From Thelonectria olida (Eukaryota > Ascomycota > Sordariomycetes > Hypocreales > Nectriaceae): a stretch of 64,000 nucleotides of DNA. Of this stretch, positions 46,652-59,406 are shown piece after piece. A program made the position numbers and the translations under genes. The stretch spans positions 1,860,001 to 1,924,000 of the forward strand of contig JAGPYM010000007.1 of NCBI GenBank assembly GCA_020736575.1, in the 5' to 3' direction. The notes beneath the pieces were generated by a model, which saw only the letters and a list, made by a program, of their open reading frames with translations, made no database searches and was not told the DNA's origin. Each line of letters opens with the position of its first letter. The stretch's first letter is position 1.

Positions 46652-48045
46652 ATGTCTTCGGTTCTATCAGAAAGCTTACAAGCCAAGCTCCGTGGCATCA
46701 TCGACGAGTACACATTGGGTGGCGCTGACCGAAAGGTTCCAGGCCTCGTTTACTCTGCGTTCAGAAACGATGGTGAACCAATCTTTCAGTATTCTTCTGG
46801 TACGAGAGGGATATCGTCCCAAGACCCCATGACTTTGGATACGATATTCTTTCTGGCATCTTTCACCAAGTTGGCAACATCTGTCTCGTGCATGCAACTC
46901 GTCGAACAGGGCACGTTGCGCTTAGATGACCCTGACCAAGTCGAGAGTATTTGCCCCGAGTTGAGGGACGTCAAAGTCCTAACTCGCACCGCTGAGGGCA
47001 AGTTTGAGCTTATCGATAAAGTCAAAAGAATATCACTACGAATGCTCCTCAACCATACTGGTAAGACCTCGTGGAAAGTTGCACATCGAGACTGGAATTT
47101 GTTGACAAAACCTAGCGGGCTTTGGATACGCCTTTGAAGATGAGAAGTTGGCTGAATACAGTCGTCCAGTCGGAGCCGATGATTTCTCAGGCGAGGCGGT
47201 GCAAAATGCAAACCGTCCTCTTGTGAACCAGCCAGGTGAAACTTTCCAATATGGAATCTCGATGGACTGGGTTGGTGTCATAATCGAGCGAGTATCAGGT
47301 AAATCCCTGGATGACTATTTCAAGACGAACATCTTTCAGCCCTTGGGTATGAACAGCGTGACTTTTTATCCCTCAAACGAATCAAAGACAAATCTCGCCT
47401 ACATGCATCGCAGGTCATTAGATGACAAATTGACGGCCACCGACCATTTTTATAGGAGGCCATTGCTTGCTCAAGAGGGCCAGAAGGTCCCATGTGTCGG
47501 AGGACACGGCTGTTTTGGAAAGCCAACAGAGTTTACGAGTCAGTGCACTCTTTCAGTAGATAGATGTGGTTGTCACGTTAACTGACGATAGAATAGGGCT
47601 GATTTCGCTTCTACTAAACGACGGGGTCGACAACAAAACAGGCGTACGACTGCTAAGGCCTGACACTGTTCAAGGTATGCACATCTCACGTGGTCGCGAG
47701 GATTTCTAATGACGGTTACTGACGCATGAGACAACAACAGATATGTTCACGGACCAAATTGCCGACAAGCCACGGTTCAGCAACGTATGCGTCCCTGTTG
47801 CGAAACCTGAGTTGGCCAACCCAACGCCCCTGGCTCCGATGCCAGATGATCACACTGAGGGATGGGGACTGTCCTTCTCAATCAGCCACTTTCCAGGCGA
47901 CACTGGCCGAGCACCCGGTACCGGATCCTGGGAGGGGCTGGCCAACCTATTCTGGTTCGCTGATAGAAAGAACAACATTGGCGGAATTATTGCCAGCCAA
48001 ATTCTTCCTTATGGCGGTGAGTTGCCCGTGATGGCTGAGAAATGA
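46652..48045 (+). CDS. Beta-lactamase class C-like serine hydrolase (esterase/transesterase type)
   Basis: Four exons: 46652-47060, 47116-47538, 47597-47674 and 47741-48045, giving 404 residues. The SxxK nucleophile motif is Ser70-Phe-Thr-Lys73 in FFLASFTKLATS, and the second conserved motif is Tyr182-Gly-Ile-Ser. LLNHTAGFGYAF is restored by splicing intron 1, and WGLSFSIS and SWEGLANLFWF near the C-terminus fit the KTG-equivalent strand region. Fungal members act as esterases, acyltransferases in polyketide tailoring (LovD type) or lactam hydrolases; no signal peptide is visible. It lies in tandem with an HSL-type esterase and faces the acetyl-CoA synthetase. Confidence 0.9.
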
Positions 48046-48626
48046 TGATAAATTGACACAAGATCAATAGACCGATTTGTATTAGAATGCTCAGATCGCG
48101 TCGAAACAGGGATTTACAAGGCTTTGCAGGAAGTTAATACGACGTAGTCGTCACTTGAGTTTCTTGGGGACTTCTCGGCTTGACCGAATGTTTACATTGA
48201 TATACATAGGCAGGCAAATAAAGGACTTTGCAACCGCATGGACACAATTTCCAATATCCGATAGTATGACTTGCCGAACCGTTGTAGTCAACATCGTATC
48301 TCCATTATGGTCTCGCACCTTGCTCCATCTGTCCCTCTTCGCTTTCTCTTTAACGTGAATTGATCGAGCCATAACCATCTGCCAGTAAATTGGAGACAAG
48401 GATAGAGCTTGCACAGTTATCAAGTTATCTTACTCCCGCAGAGTAAACCCCTTTAGGAAATATGCTAGGAAGCGGGGTATCGGAAAACCCCCAACAAGCC
48501 TCCCTTTACTCCATATCCAGTTATAAGAGAACAAGTGGTGGCTGGTTTCCATCTTTTTCTTCATTTCTCTCGCCCAATAGCCAAGATAATAACGAAGCGG
48601 AAAGCAGTGAACTTGCAGAGTGAACA
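48046..48626. other. Spacer between the two hydrolase genes
   Basis: A 581-bp spacer serving as promoter of the HSL-type esterase. No gene visible. Confidence 0.5.
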
Positions 48627-49780
48627 ATGGTGCATACTACCGAGGAGCGGAACGCTCAGTTCAAGGCCCTGATCGATGTTTTACACAGCGTGCCTCATGA
48701 TATCTTCAATTCATTCGACATCGCTCGGGCGCATTTCGAGTCCGCAGGCGTTGATATTGGCGCAGATATCTTGATTCCCAAAAAGAATAGCACCCAAACT
48801 CGACAAACCCAACCCGTCATTGTGAGGATTCACGGTGGATTCCTTGTGAGTACGTCGATTGAGCTGCTGAATATAGATACTGACTAGCCAACCCAGATCA
48901 CCGGATCCAGCATGTTTCCTGCTTGGTTCTCAAAATGGGTACTTGACTTTGCCGAGGAGCACAATGCTATCATCATCAGCCCCAATTATCGACTTCTACC
49001 CGAGGTCAAGGGCCGAGACATCATGGAGGACATGGCGAACTTCTGGGTCTGGGTGCAATCCGGAGGTCCCGGCCGCCATCTTGCCTCTGTCGGACGGCCA
49101 AGCGTTTCACCAAACCTCTCTCAGATCCTTCTCGTGGGTGAAAGTGCAGGTAAGCTCACGGCATACAGATTACTGGGATATTGACTCACCACATTATTTC
49201 AGGGGGATATCTGGCTTTGCAATCCGTGCTGTCGGGGCTCACACGCCCCAAAGCAATGATTGCACTTTACCCAATGGTTGACATGAAGTCTGCCCACTTC
49301 ACCAAGCCATACCAGAAGTCCATCGTCGGCGTGTCGAACTACCCCAGTGAGGTCGCCGATGACTTCATATCGGCCACCTCGAGGAGCAACGCCATCACCG
49401 AGGCAGACCCGCCGGCACGGCTTGACTCTGCCATAGCGGTGGTACAGAATGGACGCTTTCTGGAGATCATGGGGGATGAACCCGAGTTGTTTGTCCTCGA
49501 ACGAATCGAGAATGGGCCACTTCCCCTGAACGAAGGCGAGAAGCCACTCTTCCCGCCCTTGTTTCTACTTCACGGTGAGAACGATACTGCAGTACCCGTC
49601 GAAGGCACAAGAAAGCTTGCAAAGCTGCTAGAAAGCAAGGATCCGGAGACAAGATTCCACCTATCAGTACAGCCCGGAGATCACGGCTTTGATTTTACCG
49701 CCACAACACAAGACGGCTGGTTACGAGAAGGATTGGATTTTATCACAGCTCCGTGGTTAAGCGAGAAGAGTCGCATCTAG
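48627..49780 (+). CDS. Alpha/beta hydrolase_3 (hormone-sensitive-lipase type) esterase
   Basis: Three exons: 48627-48845, 48897-49149 and 49203-49780, giving 349 residues. The HSL oxyanion motif HGGF (about 69-72) is followed by ISPNYRLLPE (100-109), the nucleophile elbow GESAGG with Ser156 assembled across intron 2, Asp285 in HGENDTAVP, and His318 in PGDHGFD. The triad is complete. No signal peptide, so it is intracellular. Such enzymes hydrolyse short-chain esters or carbamates; the physiological substrate is unknown. It ends only 87 bp from the stop of the convergent acetyl-CoA synthetase gene. Confidence 0.9.
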
Positions 49781-49867
49781 ATATTTCGTATGTCAATTCA
49801 GGTTCCTTGACACTTCTGTAGGCACAGGTTGGATGTAAATACACTGGTGAATAAGTGACTTTTAAAA

Positions 49868-52163
49868 TCATCCGCTTCTTTCCACAACCTCAGTGATCTT
49901 AGCGACAACCGAGGGATCAGACAACGTGGTTACATCTCCAAGCTGATCCTGCTCGCCCATGACCACCTTTCGCAAAACGCGACGCATAATCTTTCCAGAC
50001 CGAGTCTTGGGGAGATCCAACACGACAAAAATATTCTTAGGTGCAGCAAAGGGGCCAATGTTCTTTCGCACTTGCAACCTGAGCTCTTGGCGAACAATCT
50101 CCTCGGATGCTCTGAACGCTTCCTTCAGGCTCACAAAGGCTACGACCGATTGCCCCGTGAGCTCGTCAGGAATGCCCACCACGGCGGACTCTGCGACTGC
50201 AGCGTGCTCAACTATAGCAGCCTCGATCTCTGCTGTCGATAGGCGATGACCACTAACGTTGATCACATCGTCGACGCGACCGCGAATCCAGTAGAAGCCA
50301 TCCTGGTCACGGCTGGCTCCGTCGCCAGTGAACTGAATGTCTACGTTAGCAAAAGCACACATGGCAAGATCCCAACCGTGACTCACGTAATATCCCTTGT
50401 AAACGTCTAAATACGTCTCTTGAAATCGTTGATGGTCCCCATAAACTGTCCGTGCCATGCTAGGCCATGAGGATTTGAAAGCCAGAATACCCTCGACTCC
50501 GTTTCCTTGAATCTCTTCGCCAGAGACAGGACTTATTAAGACAGCGTCAATGCCAAAGAACGGGAAGCAGGCAGATCCAGGCTTCGTTGGCGTGACACCA
50601 GCCAGAGGTGTAATGACGTGAGATCCGGTTTCGGTTTGCCAGTATGTCTGAAATAGGCACGATTAGGTTCCTCGAGGTTGAAGTACGTCTGATTGATCAA
50701 AGATAACCAGAAACCAAAGATGTAACTTACATCAATAACGTGGCATTCACCCTTTCCAATTGTATTAAAGTACCACTTCCAAATCTCGGGTGCAATAGGC
50801 TCTCCAACTGACCCAAGAACACGTAAACTCTGCGTGTTATTGCTAATAGGGTCGGATCCAGCTCGCTTTAACAGCCGAAGAGCAGTTGGTGAGACATAGA
50901 AGTGCGTAATCTGGTGTGTCTCGATAATGTCCCAGCAGCGAGATATGGTTGGATATGTAGGTGTGCCCTCGAACACAACTGTTGACACACCGAGAAGCAA
51001 TGGGGCGTAGACAACATAAGTATGGCCAGTAATCCAGCCGACATCGCCAGCACAGAAGAATCGATCATTCTCATGGATATCAAACACATACTTACCCGTG
51101 GCCGCAGCTCCCACGAGATAGCCGCCAGTAGTATGTAGAATGCCCTTTGGCTTCCCCGTCGATCCGGATGTATATAGAAGGAATAGGGGGTCTTCCGCAT
51201 CCATAGACTCAGGGGGGATATAGCCAGGCCATTTACTAGCCTCTTCATGCCACCAATGGTCACGTTCGGAGACCCAAGGAACATCGGCGCCAGTCTGCTT
51301 GAAGACCAGGGTTTGAACGTCCTGCAGCTGGCTCAGTGCGTCGTCAACAATCTTCTTGATTCCAATTGTCTTGCCGGCTCGTTGACTTTCGTCGGCAGTG
51401 ATAATAACCTTGCTTTGGGCGTTGATCATACGATCTCGGAGAGACCCAGCTGAGAAACCGGCGAAGACCACGGAGTGAACTGCGCCGATTCGAGCACAGG
51501 CGAAGATAGCGACCAGAACTTCGGGAATCATAGGCATGTAGATGGTGACTATATCGCCTTTTCGAACCCCCAAATCCTTCAGGACCCAGGAGACTTTACT
51601 CACTTGTTGCAGCAACTCGTCATACGTCACTGGCCGCCCTCCATTACCGTCATCAGTCTCATGGATGACGGCAACCTTATTGGGGGTTTTGAAGGCATGA
51701 CGATCCACGCAGTTGTAGCAGGCATTCAGCTTGCCACCAAGGAACCAAGCAGTATTTCCCTGGGCCAAGGAACCATTCCGTACAGTATGAAAGTCAGAAT
51801 CCCAGGTCAGCAGGTTCCGAGCCTGCTGTGCCCAGAAAGTATCCGGTTCCTGGATTGAAAGCTTGTGCAGCTGCCGGTACTCATCCAAGCCTAGGGTAGG
51901 TAAGTAATTGGACAAGATTAAAACAACAAATTCACAACTTACTGCCAATATGAGGCTTGCTAGGATGCCCTATACCAAGATAGTCAGCATCAACTCGCCC
52001 AGCGTGGAATCTTATCACGAACGCGAGAGCCTTTTCTCCGGAAGATCTATGTCGACATTCAGTATGAGGATGGGGCAGGGGGAGAGCCTCTGACGGACGT
52101 ACACAATTCCTCGGTCTCACTGCTTCCGCCAGGAGCCGTCTGGGTTTCCAATACCTCGCGCAT
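49868..52163 (-). CDS. Acetyl-CoA synthetase (AMP-forming; FacA/Acs1 type)
   Basis: Five exons: 52163-52103, 51969-51943, 51890-50731, 50647-50387 and 50332-49868, giving 657 residues, normal for the family. Two tiny 5' exons (61 and 27 bp) yield [17 protein letters not shown] when joined, which supports this start. Motifs: [11 protein letters not shown] (about 269-279), TYWQTETGS right after intron 3, YKGYY/FTGDG across intron 4, [17 protein letters not shown], and [11 protein letters not shown] with the catalytic Lys at about 617. It activates acetate to acetyl-CoA through acetyl-AMP. It may serve acetate released by neighbouring hydrolases or by amine degradation. A genome can carry more than one such gene. 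Confidence 0.95.
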
Positions 52164-53097
52164 AATGAAGCAATGCAGTTAGTCACTCTAGGCAGTGTAG
52201 GTGACAAATGCTCTAGAAGATAGCTTGGGCATCGGTTAATACAGTCGTATGTCAAAGATGAATTGTTGGTTGTGACGTGGCCAAGAGGGAAAATGAGGCA
52301 AGGCATTGCATTCTAATTCTTCTTTAAACACTACTCTCTAACGATACACTTGGGGTCTGGAAGGGTGCCATTCCGTTCAAGGAAGCCCAGTCCGTCAGCT
52401 AGTCATGCATCTGTGTCGTTCGACGCCCGTTCCGGCAATAAGCAATAGTCATCCAATCAGTGCCAAGGATAAAGTCTATGGCATTGACACTACCTGCTGA
52501 GAGGTGATTCGGGTCGTGATATCAGTGATGTTTCACCAACTTGGGGTGGGGAATCTCCAACTGGGTGTTTTTTTTTTTCTTCTTTTCAACTGGGGGATAT
52601 GTAGGGTTTGCCTAGCCTTCTAGTCTAGGTAAATTAGTTCACTTGGACTAGATTGCCTAAAGAGGAAATTGGCACATGAATAATTTAGTTAACTCTTTTG
52701 AGTAGTAGACCTAATATGTGTTCACACACGGCGGAGCCGGGCGAGCTCTTTCTCCTCTTTAGGACATCCTCACCCACACCCTACAGGGCCTGATAATGTT
52801 GGCCCCAAGCGGAGGCAGCTCGCATTCCTGCCACACACCATAGCCCTTGAGTGGCCTCTTGAGACGCTCCAGGGCGGCGTTGAGATGTTTCATGCGTCGC
52901 ATGTAAGAAATGAGCTTGGTAGTTTGGTCAGGTACTTACTCGCATCGTTGAATAGAAGAGAAGACGAGGAGATGCTTTGAAACAATTTGCATGTTATATC
53001 TAGACGTATCTTCCCTTTGCTCATTATCAGCTATATATTGTACTCTGCAGGTAATGTAGCTGAAAGGCAACCCCGGACACGTTGCTTAATCTGAGTA
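52164..53097. other. Intergenic region upstream of acetyl-CoA synthetase
   Basis: A 0.9-kb region with a run of 11 T at 52568-52578. It is the promoter of the acetyl-CoA synthetase gene and the 3' flank of the D-amino-acid oxidase gene. No gene seen. Confidence 0.55.
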
Positions 53098-54389
53098 CTA
53101 CAACTTCGAACGCACGCCACCCTGTATCTCCATCAACAGGGGCTCAGCAGCGGCAACGGCATCGACGGCCATGCCGTACCCAGCTTGGAAGCCGGTGCCG
53201 CCAGCCCCATAGTTGTGAACGACGGTACGTTTCTGTCCCGCAACAGTCAAGTCTTCCCGCTCGACTCGTGCTCCGCCTTCGCGAGATGGTCGGAGACCAG
53301 AGAATGCAGCAATGACCTCAGGGTTACTCTCTCTAACATCTGTGCTGAGTTCTTTGGTGCGATCTAGAATAGATTCCGTCTCGTATGAGTAAGTGGCACC
53401 GTCACTAGAAGCGCTCATTAGCTTGTGACTGGGTCTCAAGTCTGGAGTAGCATACCCATTCCCCTTCTGCATGTAGCCTCCAAGAATCACATGTCCGTTG
53501 GAGTATGGCCGAGGGATTACATAAGTCTCATAGTCCTTACCGTGTCTCATGATATTTGTGTTGACTTTGGGTGCGAGAGCCAGAAGCACTTGGCCTCGCG
53601 TAGGGTAGCACTTGGGATCCTCGACTCCAGGTAACGTCTTGGCTGCGTTTCCAGTACAGTTGAAGACAATTTTGGTAGACGGACTGGAGAAGGCGCTATT
53701 GAGACCTGGGAGTCTCTGCCGAATGAAGCGCACGCCGTAATCTCGCTCCAGCCTTTGGTAGAGGTAGAGGATGTGCTTCGGCGCATGGATAGTCAGGGTT
53801 GTGAAGGACGCAGCAAACTTCACTCCATCAGGCAGTTGGTCAGCTGGCACCGGTTGGAACTGTACTTGGTTAGCAGAAATAGTATCTTGAGCACATCTTC
53901 CACCTTACATCTTCGAGGTAATCAGACATGGCCTTGATTTTGTCATGAGGAACATTGCAGTCCCACAGCTCAATGGACTGCGTCCGTCGAACATAAGCTG
54001 CTCTCCCGTTTGTGGATTCAAGTTTGCACAGGTGAGCATATCCCAGCTTATCCCACCTCAAGGCGTTCGCGTCTGTGCCTGATATTGCAGAAAAGTTGCA
54101 CCCGGCCCTGCAAGAGAAGTAAGCCTCGTGAACAACTTTGTGATTGAGGAATTTGCTTGTTTACCATGGCGAAGTATAATTCAAGGCTGTATCGCCAGGA
54201 AGGTGCTCAGCGATGACAGTGATAGACTGCCCATAGCCCTTCTCTGCGAGGACTAGGGCAACATCAAGACCGACAATACCCGCGCTACATTACGAACATG
54301 GATATTAGCATCAATGTCTAATGGCGTGCTCACTATTGAGCCATACTGTTAACTCACCCAACGATGACGATGCTGTCAGGCGAAGACAT
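53098..54389 (-). CDS. D-amino-acid oxidase, peroxisomal (PTS1)
   Basis: Four exons: 54389-54358, 54284-54165, 54107-53909 and 53859-53098, giving 370 residues. The FAD dinucleotide motif IVIVGAGIVGLD (7-18) is rebuilt across the first intron. SPWAGCNFSA (substrate/FAD region) is rebuilt across the second. The family signature VHNYGAGGTGFQAGYG lies at about 331-346. The protein ends in SKL, a classic type 1 peroxisomal signal. The enzyme oxidises D-amino acids to 2-oxo acids, ammonia and hydrogen peroxide. It lies in tandem with the (R)-selective transaminase. D-aspartate oxidase is a close alternative; the substrate-defining residues cannot be judged by eye. Confidence 0.95.
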
Positions 54390-55165
54390 GGTGAGAATCC
54401 GGAGCAGTAGTATTACTCCAAGGACTTTGTCCTATCATCTATAAATGATAAAGGGAATGTGAAGGTCTTCCACCCCGCGATTCGCAAGTCGCTGCCCGAG
54501 TTTTTGTAACTGTAGTTGGTTGCTCTTGGAGCCGGAAGAGTAGTATAGGGAGGTAGCTCCCTTGCACCGCACATCCTCTTAGTCTTCCAAACACTACCTG
54601 CGTTCAAGGTTCGCTTGATTAGGTACCTGAGCATCCTGACGATCGCCTCTGGTCTTATTTCCTGATTAGGGAAAAGCATCTGGTTGCTTGGGGCTCCACT
54701 CTTAGCTTTGACCCTAATGCGGATATTCGCTTGCATCAGTCAACTAACATAGATAAGACTTTGGTCGGATAATACTTCTTGTCGTTCATCCGGCCAACCG
54801 CAGCGAGGTGGCCGCTCTCCTTGATCACCTGGATTCCAGGAACACCGAAGAATGCGTTCCAGCAGGGAGAGCATCGTGATACACCCGAAAGAAGGAAGGA
54901 TTCGTCTCATGGCATGACCCACGCAGGTCTCAGAAAGAAAGAAAGAAGGACAAAGAACACATAGAGCATAAGGAAGTGAAAGCAAGATTGGTGTACCAAT
55001 AGTCGCTAGCGACAAGACAAGGTTCATTGCTCAAGGAGCCTCTCCTAATCAGTTGTACATAGAATGTTCGCATGAAAGCTAACAAATCAAGTAAGTCTGT
55101 AATGAGAAGTGTTTAGCCCTGATTTTATTTAATATCCTTTCGTTTTATTACCTGAGAGAGCTATT
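54390..55165. other. Spacer between transaminase and D-amino-acid oxidase genes
   Basis: A 0.8-kb region acting as promoter of the D-amino-acid oxidase. Short frames on the minus strand have no family features. Confidence 0.55.
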
Positions 55166-56137
55166 CTAGTTATCGTAGAAGCCAATCTTGAAGCTAAACT
55201 CGTCCTCCCAGTGCATAGCCCAGTATCGGTCCCAGATGGCCTTTGTAATAGGTCCGACCTTGCCACCATTCACAGGCTTATCGTCAAGAGTAGTAATAGG
55301 CATAATACCTCCAGCAGTTGTACACATGAGGATCTCATCAGCCTGATAGGTAGCCTCAATAGGGACGTGCTCGACACGCATCTTGTAGCCAAGCGACTGG
55401 GCGGCATCAATAACACTCTTCCTAGTGATGCCCTGGAGCACACCGCGGTCGGGGGTATAGAGTATACCATCCTTAATAAGAACAATATTGAAACCCGAAC
55501 CCTCGGTGAGGTTGGCATCACCATCGCTAAGGAAGGGATATGTAGCACCTCGGTCATTAGCCTCGAATAGGCCGCGGACGAGGTCACCCCACTGCAGATT
55601 CTTAATAGTAGGATCAATCGAACCTGGGGGAACTCGGCGCACAGTTCTCGCAACGATAGCGCGGCCGCCGTGGTACTGCACGTCAGGGTCCATGACCCAG
55701 ACGTAAGGTTGAATAAACATATAGAGGTTGTTATCGAGGAGTTCCTCAGGCTTAGCTCCTCGGACGCCAACAAGACCGCGGGTAACGATCAACTCGACGA
55801 AAGCATCCTGGATTCCACTCCTAGCGACCATATCGACCAGAATCTTCTTAACTTCCTCGTGGGGAAGGGGAATCTTGAGACGCATCTTCTTGCAACTTGC
55901 CTCGAGACGGTCGAGATGGTCATCGAGACGGAAGAACCGTCCGTCCCAGACTGAAGGGACATCATACGTAAGATCGCTATGCATGAAACCCTGGTCGAGC
56001 AGAGGGATACGGGCCTTGTGCAGGGGCACAAGCTCGCCTTGAATCCAGGCGACGCCCTTGGCGAGTGGGTTCTTGCTCGCCTCGAGAGCGGCCTGTCGTT
56101 TGGCATAGCCAGCGAAAACCTTGTCCATGGTAGCCAT
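55166..56137 (-). CDS. Class IV PLP aminotransferase, (R)-selective amine transaminase type
   Basis: An intronless 323-residue protein of PLP fold type IV. The text closely follows the fungal (R)-amine:pyruvate transaminase group: [20 protein letters not shown], the PLP lysine in [12 protein letters not shown] (Lys179), [30 protein letters not shown] and [13 protein letters not shown]. That group is related to branched-chain and D-alanine aminotransferases but acts on (R)-amines and some D-amino acids, moving the amino group to pyruvate or another oxo acid. There is no peroxisomal or mitochondrial signal (C-terminus FYDN). Its tandem neighbour is D-amino-acid oxidase, so both enzymes act on the same (R/D) stereochemistry. 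Confidence 0.92.
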   Translation of the reverse strand: MATMDKVFAGYAKRQAALEASKNPLAKGVAWIQGELVPLHKARIPLLDQGFMHSDLTYDVPSVWDGRFFRLDDHLDRLEASCKKMRLKIPLPHEEVKKILVDMVARSGIQDAFVELIVTRGLVGVRGAKPEELLDNNLYMFIQPYVWVMDPDVQYHGGRAIVARTVRRVPPGSIDPTIKNLQWGDLVRGLFEANDRGATYPFLSDGDANLTEGSGFNIVLIKDGILYTPDRGVLQGITRKSVIDAAQSLGYKMRVEHVPIEATYQADEILMCTTAGGIMPITTLDDKPVNGGKVGPITKAIWDRYWAMHWEDEFSFKIGFYDN

Positions 56138-57396
56138 TTCTGGTTGTGTTTGGCAGGCGTTGACCGTGTTCTTTGAGGCTGATTGAGGGGAAAGATAAGA
56201 TGAGATGTTTGACTGTTTGAGGCTGATGATTTAGCGAGGTCGGGGTATGGTGCTATGTCATGCTTAAGTAGACCTTGCTCAGCAATAGCTACTTTGACCT
56301 TGCCCCGAAGGCTTTTCAATGAGGCCATCTGAACACCTGGGCAAAGTTGCTAGATTCCTATTTGAGTAATTCGGCAGCCCCGCGTAAATCCATCACAGAA
56401 AGGACGGCTCTTTGACCAAGGTAGGACGGAATAGGGACCGGCAAAATATTTGCCACGTTCTAACCCAAAGAGAAACTTCTGTAGGCTGTTTGATCTGGCA
56501 TCGCACATACTCTAGACCAGGCACCTAAGTTATCGGAAGTTGGCACCCAGCAACCTGGCTAGACTACGTCACAATTACATCCACCTAATTTAGACACTCA
56601 ACCACAATATCCGCATGTTGCAACAAAAATGGAAAGTTTTAATATGAGTTATCCAGACCTAGTTACAACGTGAATGGGCCAGAAATTCAGCTAGTATCGA
56701 GGCCGCAGATGCGGGCACAAAGACCAGATACGGCTGTATCCATCCCGTGTAATAGGGGCTGCTTGTCACCATACCATCACCAAAGAAGGCCTCTGGACCA
56801 TCTACTTACTCGGGAATGTGTTCTTGCTTTAAAGTTGCATATGGCTACCCTTTCGAATTTTTAGCCTTGGACATGGAGTTGTGATAAGAATACTAACGTA
56901 GCGCAAAACAGTAGATGAGGATTGGAATGCGATGGATTGAATCGATCGCGTTCCCAACATGCCAGCATGTCTTGGCAGGGGTAGTAGCTCGTCCAGGCGG
57001 AGAGCTCCCTCTTCACTCATGCGTCCGTCGTCTGGCGTGATGGGTGGGAAACCCTCCATCTGGAAAATCATCATGTCCCTTGTCAGTTAGTTGGTTCACA
57101 CGGAGACCTAGGCCTAATATCTGAAGACACTTCCAAAAAGGGCAAATCCCAAATTCTATAAAGTCTCTCTGCGCCGCATTCACCTCCTGAAGCCAGGTTT
57201 TCAATTTCTCTTCTTTCTTGCCCTTTCGACGTGCCGTTGTCCGACCTTCTGGGTACACACTCGTGTCTAATAAGAACCACAGCTGCGATAATCCCTCCGC
57301 GACATCAAAACAGGACGAGTTTGAGCCATGTTGGAGATCTGAGAGACAAGTCACAACTGATATCCTCCGCCAACTCCGAAGAATCCTATCGACCGA
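56138..57396. other. Intergenic region upstream of the transaminase, 1.3 kb
   Basis: Promoter of the transaminase gene and 3' flank of the regulator gene. A 113-codon minus frame (57013-57354) has no recognisable feature and is not called. Confidence 0.5.
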
Positions 57397-59406
57397 TCAC
57401 CCGAACAGATATTGCTGTGCATCTCCCGTGCCTACGCCTGCGCGGCTCTTTTGGTCAATGACAGAACCCCACCATGAATTGGGTGTCTCGTTGGCCCAGA
57501 CTTCTTCAAGTAGGGTATTGGCCGTGAGAAACATGTCGTAACGTGTGCGTTCATTCCACCAACTGCAATACGTCCGAGCGACTTGACGCAGATGCTCATC
57601 CGTCGTCTCGCAGCCAGCCAGAAAGACAGGAAGCAGCAGTTGCTTCTGAAGCATTGAAGTATACCTACAGGATGTGACGTGATTGAGTGTCTTGCGCGCG
57701 AGGAAGCCCAGAATTGGAGGCGCCGGCTGATCACGCTGCCACTTGAGGACACGGTTGATGTAGATGAGTAGGCCATATCGCCAAGCCTCAGCACAATGGT
57801 GAATATCTTCTTTGTAGTGCGCGACATCTCCAATGTCACAACCTTGTGCTGGGGGGGAATCGGAGACAAACTGATCGGGGATATCACCGTACTCTGGATC
57901 CGTCCATTCTCTGATCTCCTTTTCCACATCGAGGACAGGTTCCACATCGAATTTCACACAAGTCATGTTTGCCACGAGTTCGAACTCTCTTGCGTATGAC
58001 CCTAGTCGAATCATGTGTCGGAATAATGCTTCTGGACAGCCTGAGACGCTATAAAACGTCTCGTTGCTTGTCTTGTCGCGGTTGAAAAGACTGATTATCG
58101 TAGACTCGGAGAACACGCACCCTTGGCGACTGGTCAGGGCAAGAGTAACATCCCACCTGAAAAATTAGACGATACGCATCTATGGGTTATTGGGGGGTAC
58201 TCACCAGACTAGCATCTCTATGCGTGCCTGCATTCGAGGAGTCTTTTGCACATTGAGGGACTCGGTGGCCTGGATCATTTTGTGAGCACGCTTGAGATAC
58301 CAGGTCCATGGTCCATGAGCCGACGTCGCGCACTACGAAAAGGTCAATCTCCAACTGGGTTACCTACCACTGTTGGTAAAGCAGGGGTAGAGCTTACGTC
58401 CAATGTCATTAGAATCAGTACCGCATCCAGAAAAGTTGCCTCGAGCGGTGATGCCTGCGACGTACTCTCCATGTTCCTTAGCATCTGTAGAGCCTTCTTT
58501 TTGTGCACTTTTGCCTCGCTGACACAAGAGCCCTCGTCTCGGCTGATATGTTTGTAGGAGAGCGCTAAGATGCAGTGGAGGAGGAGCTGCGAGCCTCGCC
58601 CAGTCTCGGCGTCGAAACGAAATGGATTGGCCTCAAAATCGTGGGTCAAGGGCATAACGCAAAACTCTTGATCATCTAGGTCGTTCACGTTAGGATCCAG
58701 ACACGTGGAGTCGGGCCATGTAGAGCATACATCTTGTTAATAACTGTGTGATTGTGAGGCTGATATTGCATGGAGCGTCCTGCGAGCTTAGCGATGGTAG
58801 GATAATGTCCTCGACAGTTGAAGCATTGATGGTTGAGCCTTGGCCATTGTTCGGTAGGGTAGGCGCTACAAACTCATCTTGAGGCGAGTTGTCGGCTGAG
58901 AAGGCTTCCTCAAGTTGTACGGGTGGAATATCGGGTCCAAAGTAAATTGGTAGCTGGTGATGCCCGTTCATCTGATCGAAGGTGGCCATGAATGACGGTC
59001 CTGGGTCAAGGAATGGGTTCATCAAGCCAGAATATGACCAATCTATGTCGTTTCCTTGGCTGATGGCTTCGTCGGAGGAGTGCAGCATCAATTCATCGTC
59101 GACTGGATTCGTAACTTCTTCGGTGATAACAGGAGGTGCTGCGAGCGATGCTTGAGCCTCGGGCGACTGGGTTCCATGGGCGCCCTCAGGAGGTGTGATC
59201 TCCGCAGGCTTATCTTTGTTCTTTTCCTTCCTATCGACGGTTCTGGGACTCGATGTAGGTGCAGCCGGCGTGGCAGCGGGTTGCGACGTCGAGTCGACGG
59301 TGGTACAACTCTTCGCGCCGGTTGGGGCAGCTCCATTTCGACGACGTCTCTTCCGGCTGTATGCACCAACAAACTTGAATTCGCGAGGGGGTTTGACTTG
59401 GGACAT
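57397..59406 (-). CDS. Fungal_trans_2 regulator without visible zinc cluster
   Basis: Four exons: 59406-58731, 58675-58398, 58332-58205 and 58156-57397, giving 613 residues. Splicing restores LLTRYDQEFCVMPLTHDFEANPFRF at intron 1 (first 20 residues define the PF11951-type start), the join LMTLD/CATSAHGPW, and EMLVWWDVTLALTSRQG. The C-terminal part (LLLPVFLAGCETTDEH, LLEEVWANE) completes this fungal-specific regulator domain. The N-terminal 200 residues are Pro/Thr/Ser-rich, with a basic run SRKRRRR at about 17-23 but only one early Cys, so the usual Zn2Cys6 cluster is missing. It sits inside the putative amine cluster, between the dehydrogenase and the transaminase, and is a natural candidate for pathway control. 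Confidence 0.85.

Noticed and set aside
57013..57354. 113-codon minus frame just downstream of the regulator gene
   Set aside because: No family features; the regulator already ends in a normal C-terminus at 57397.
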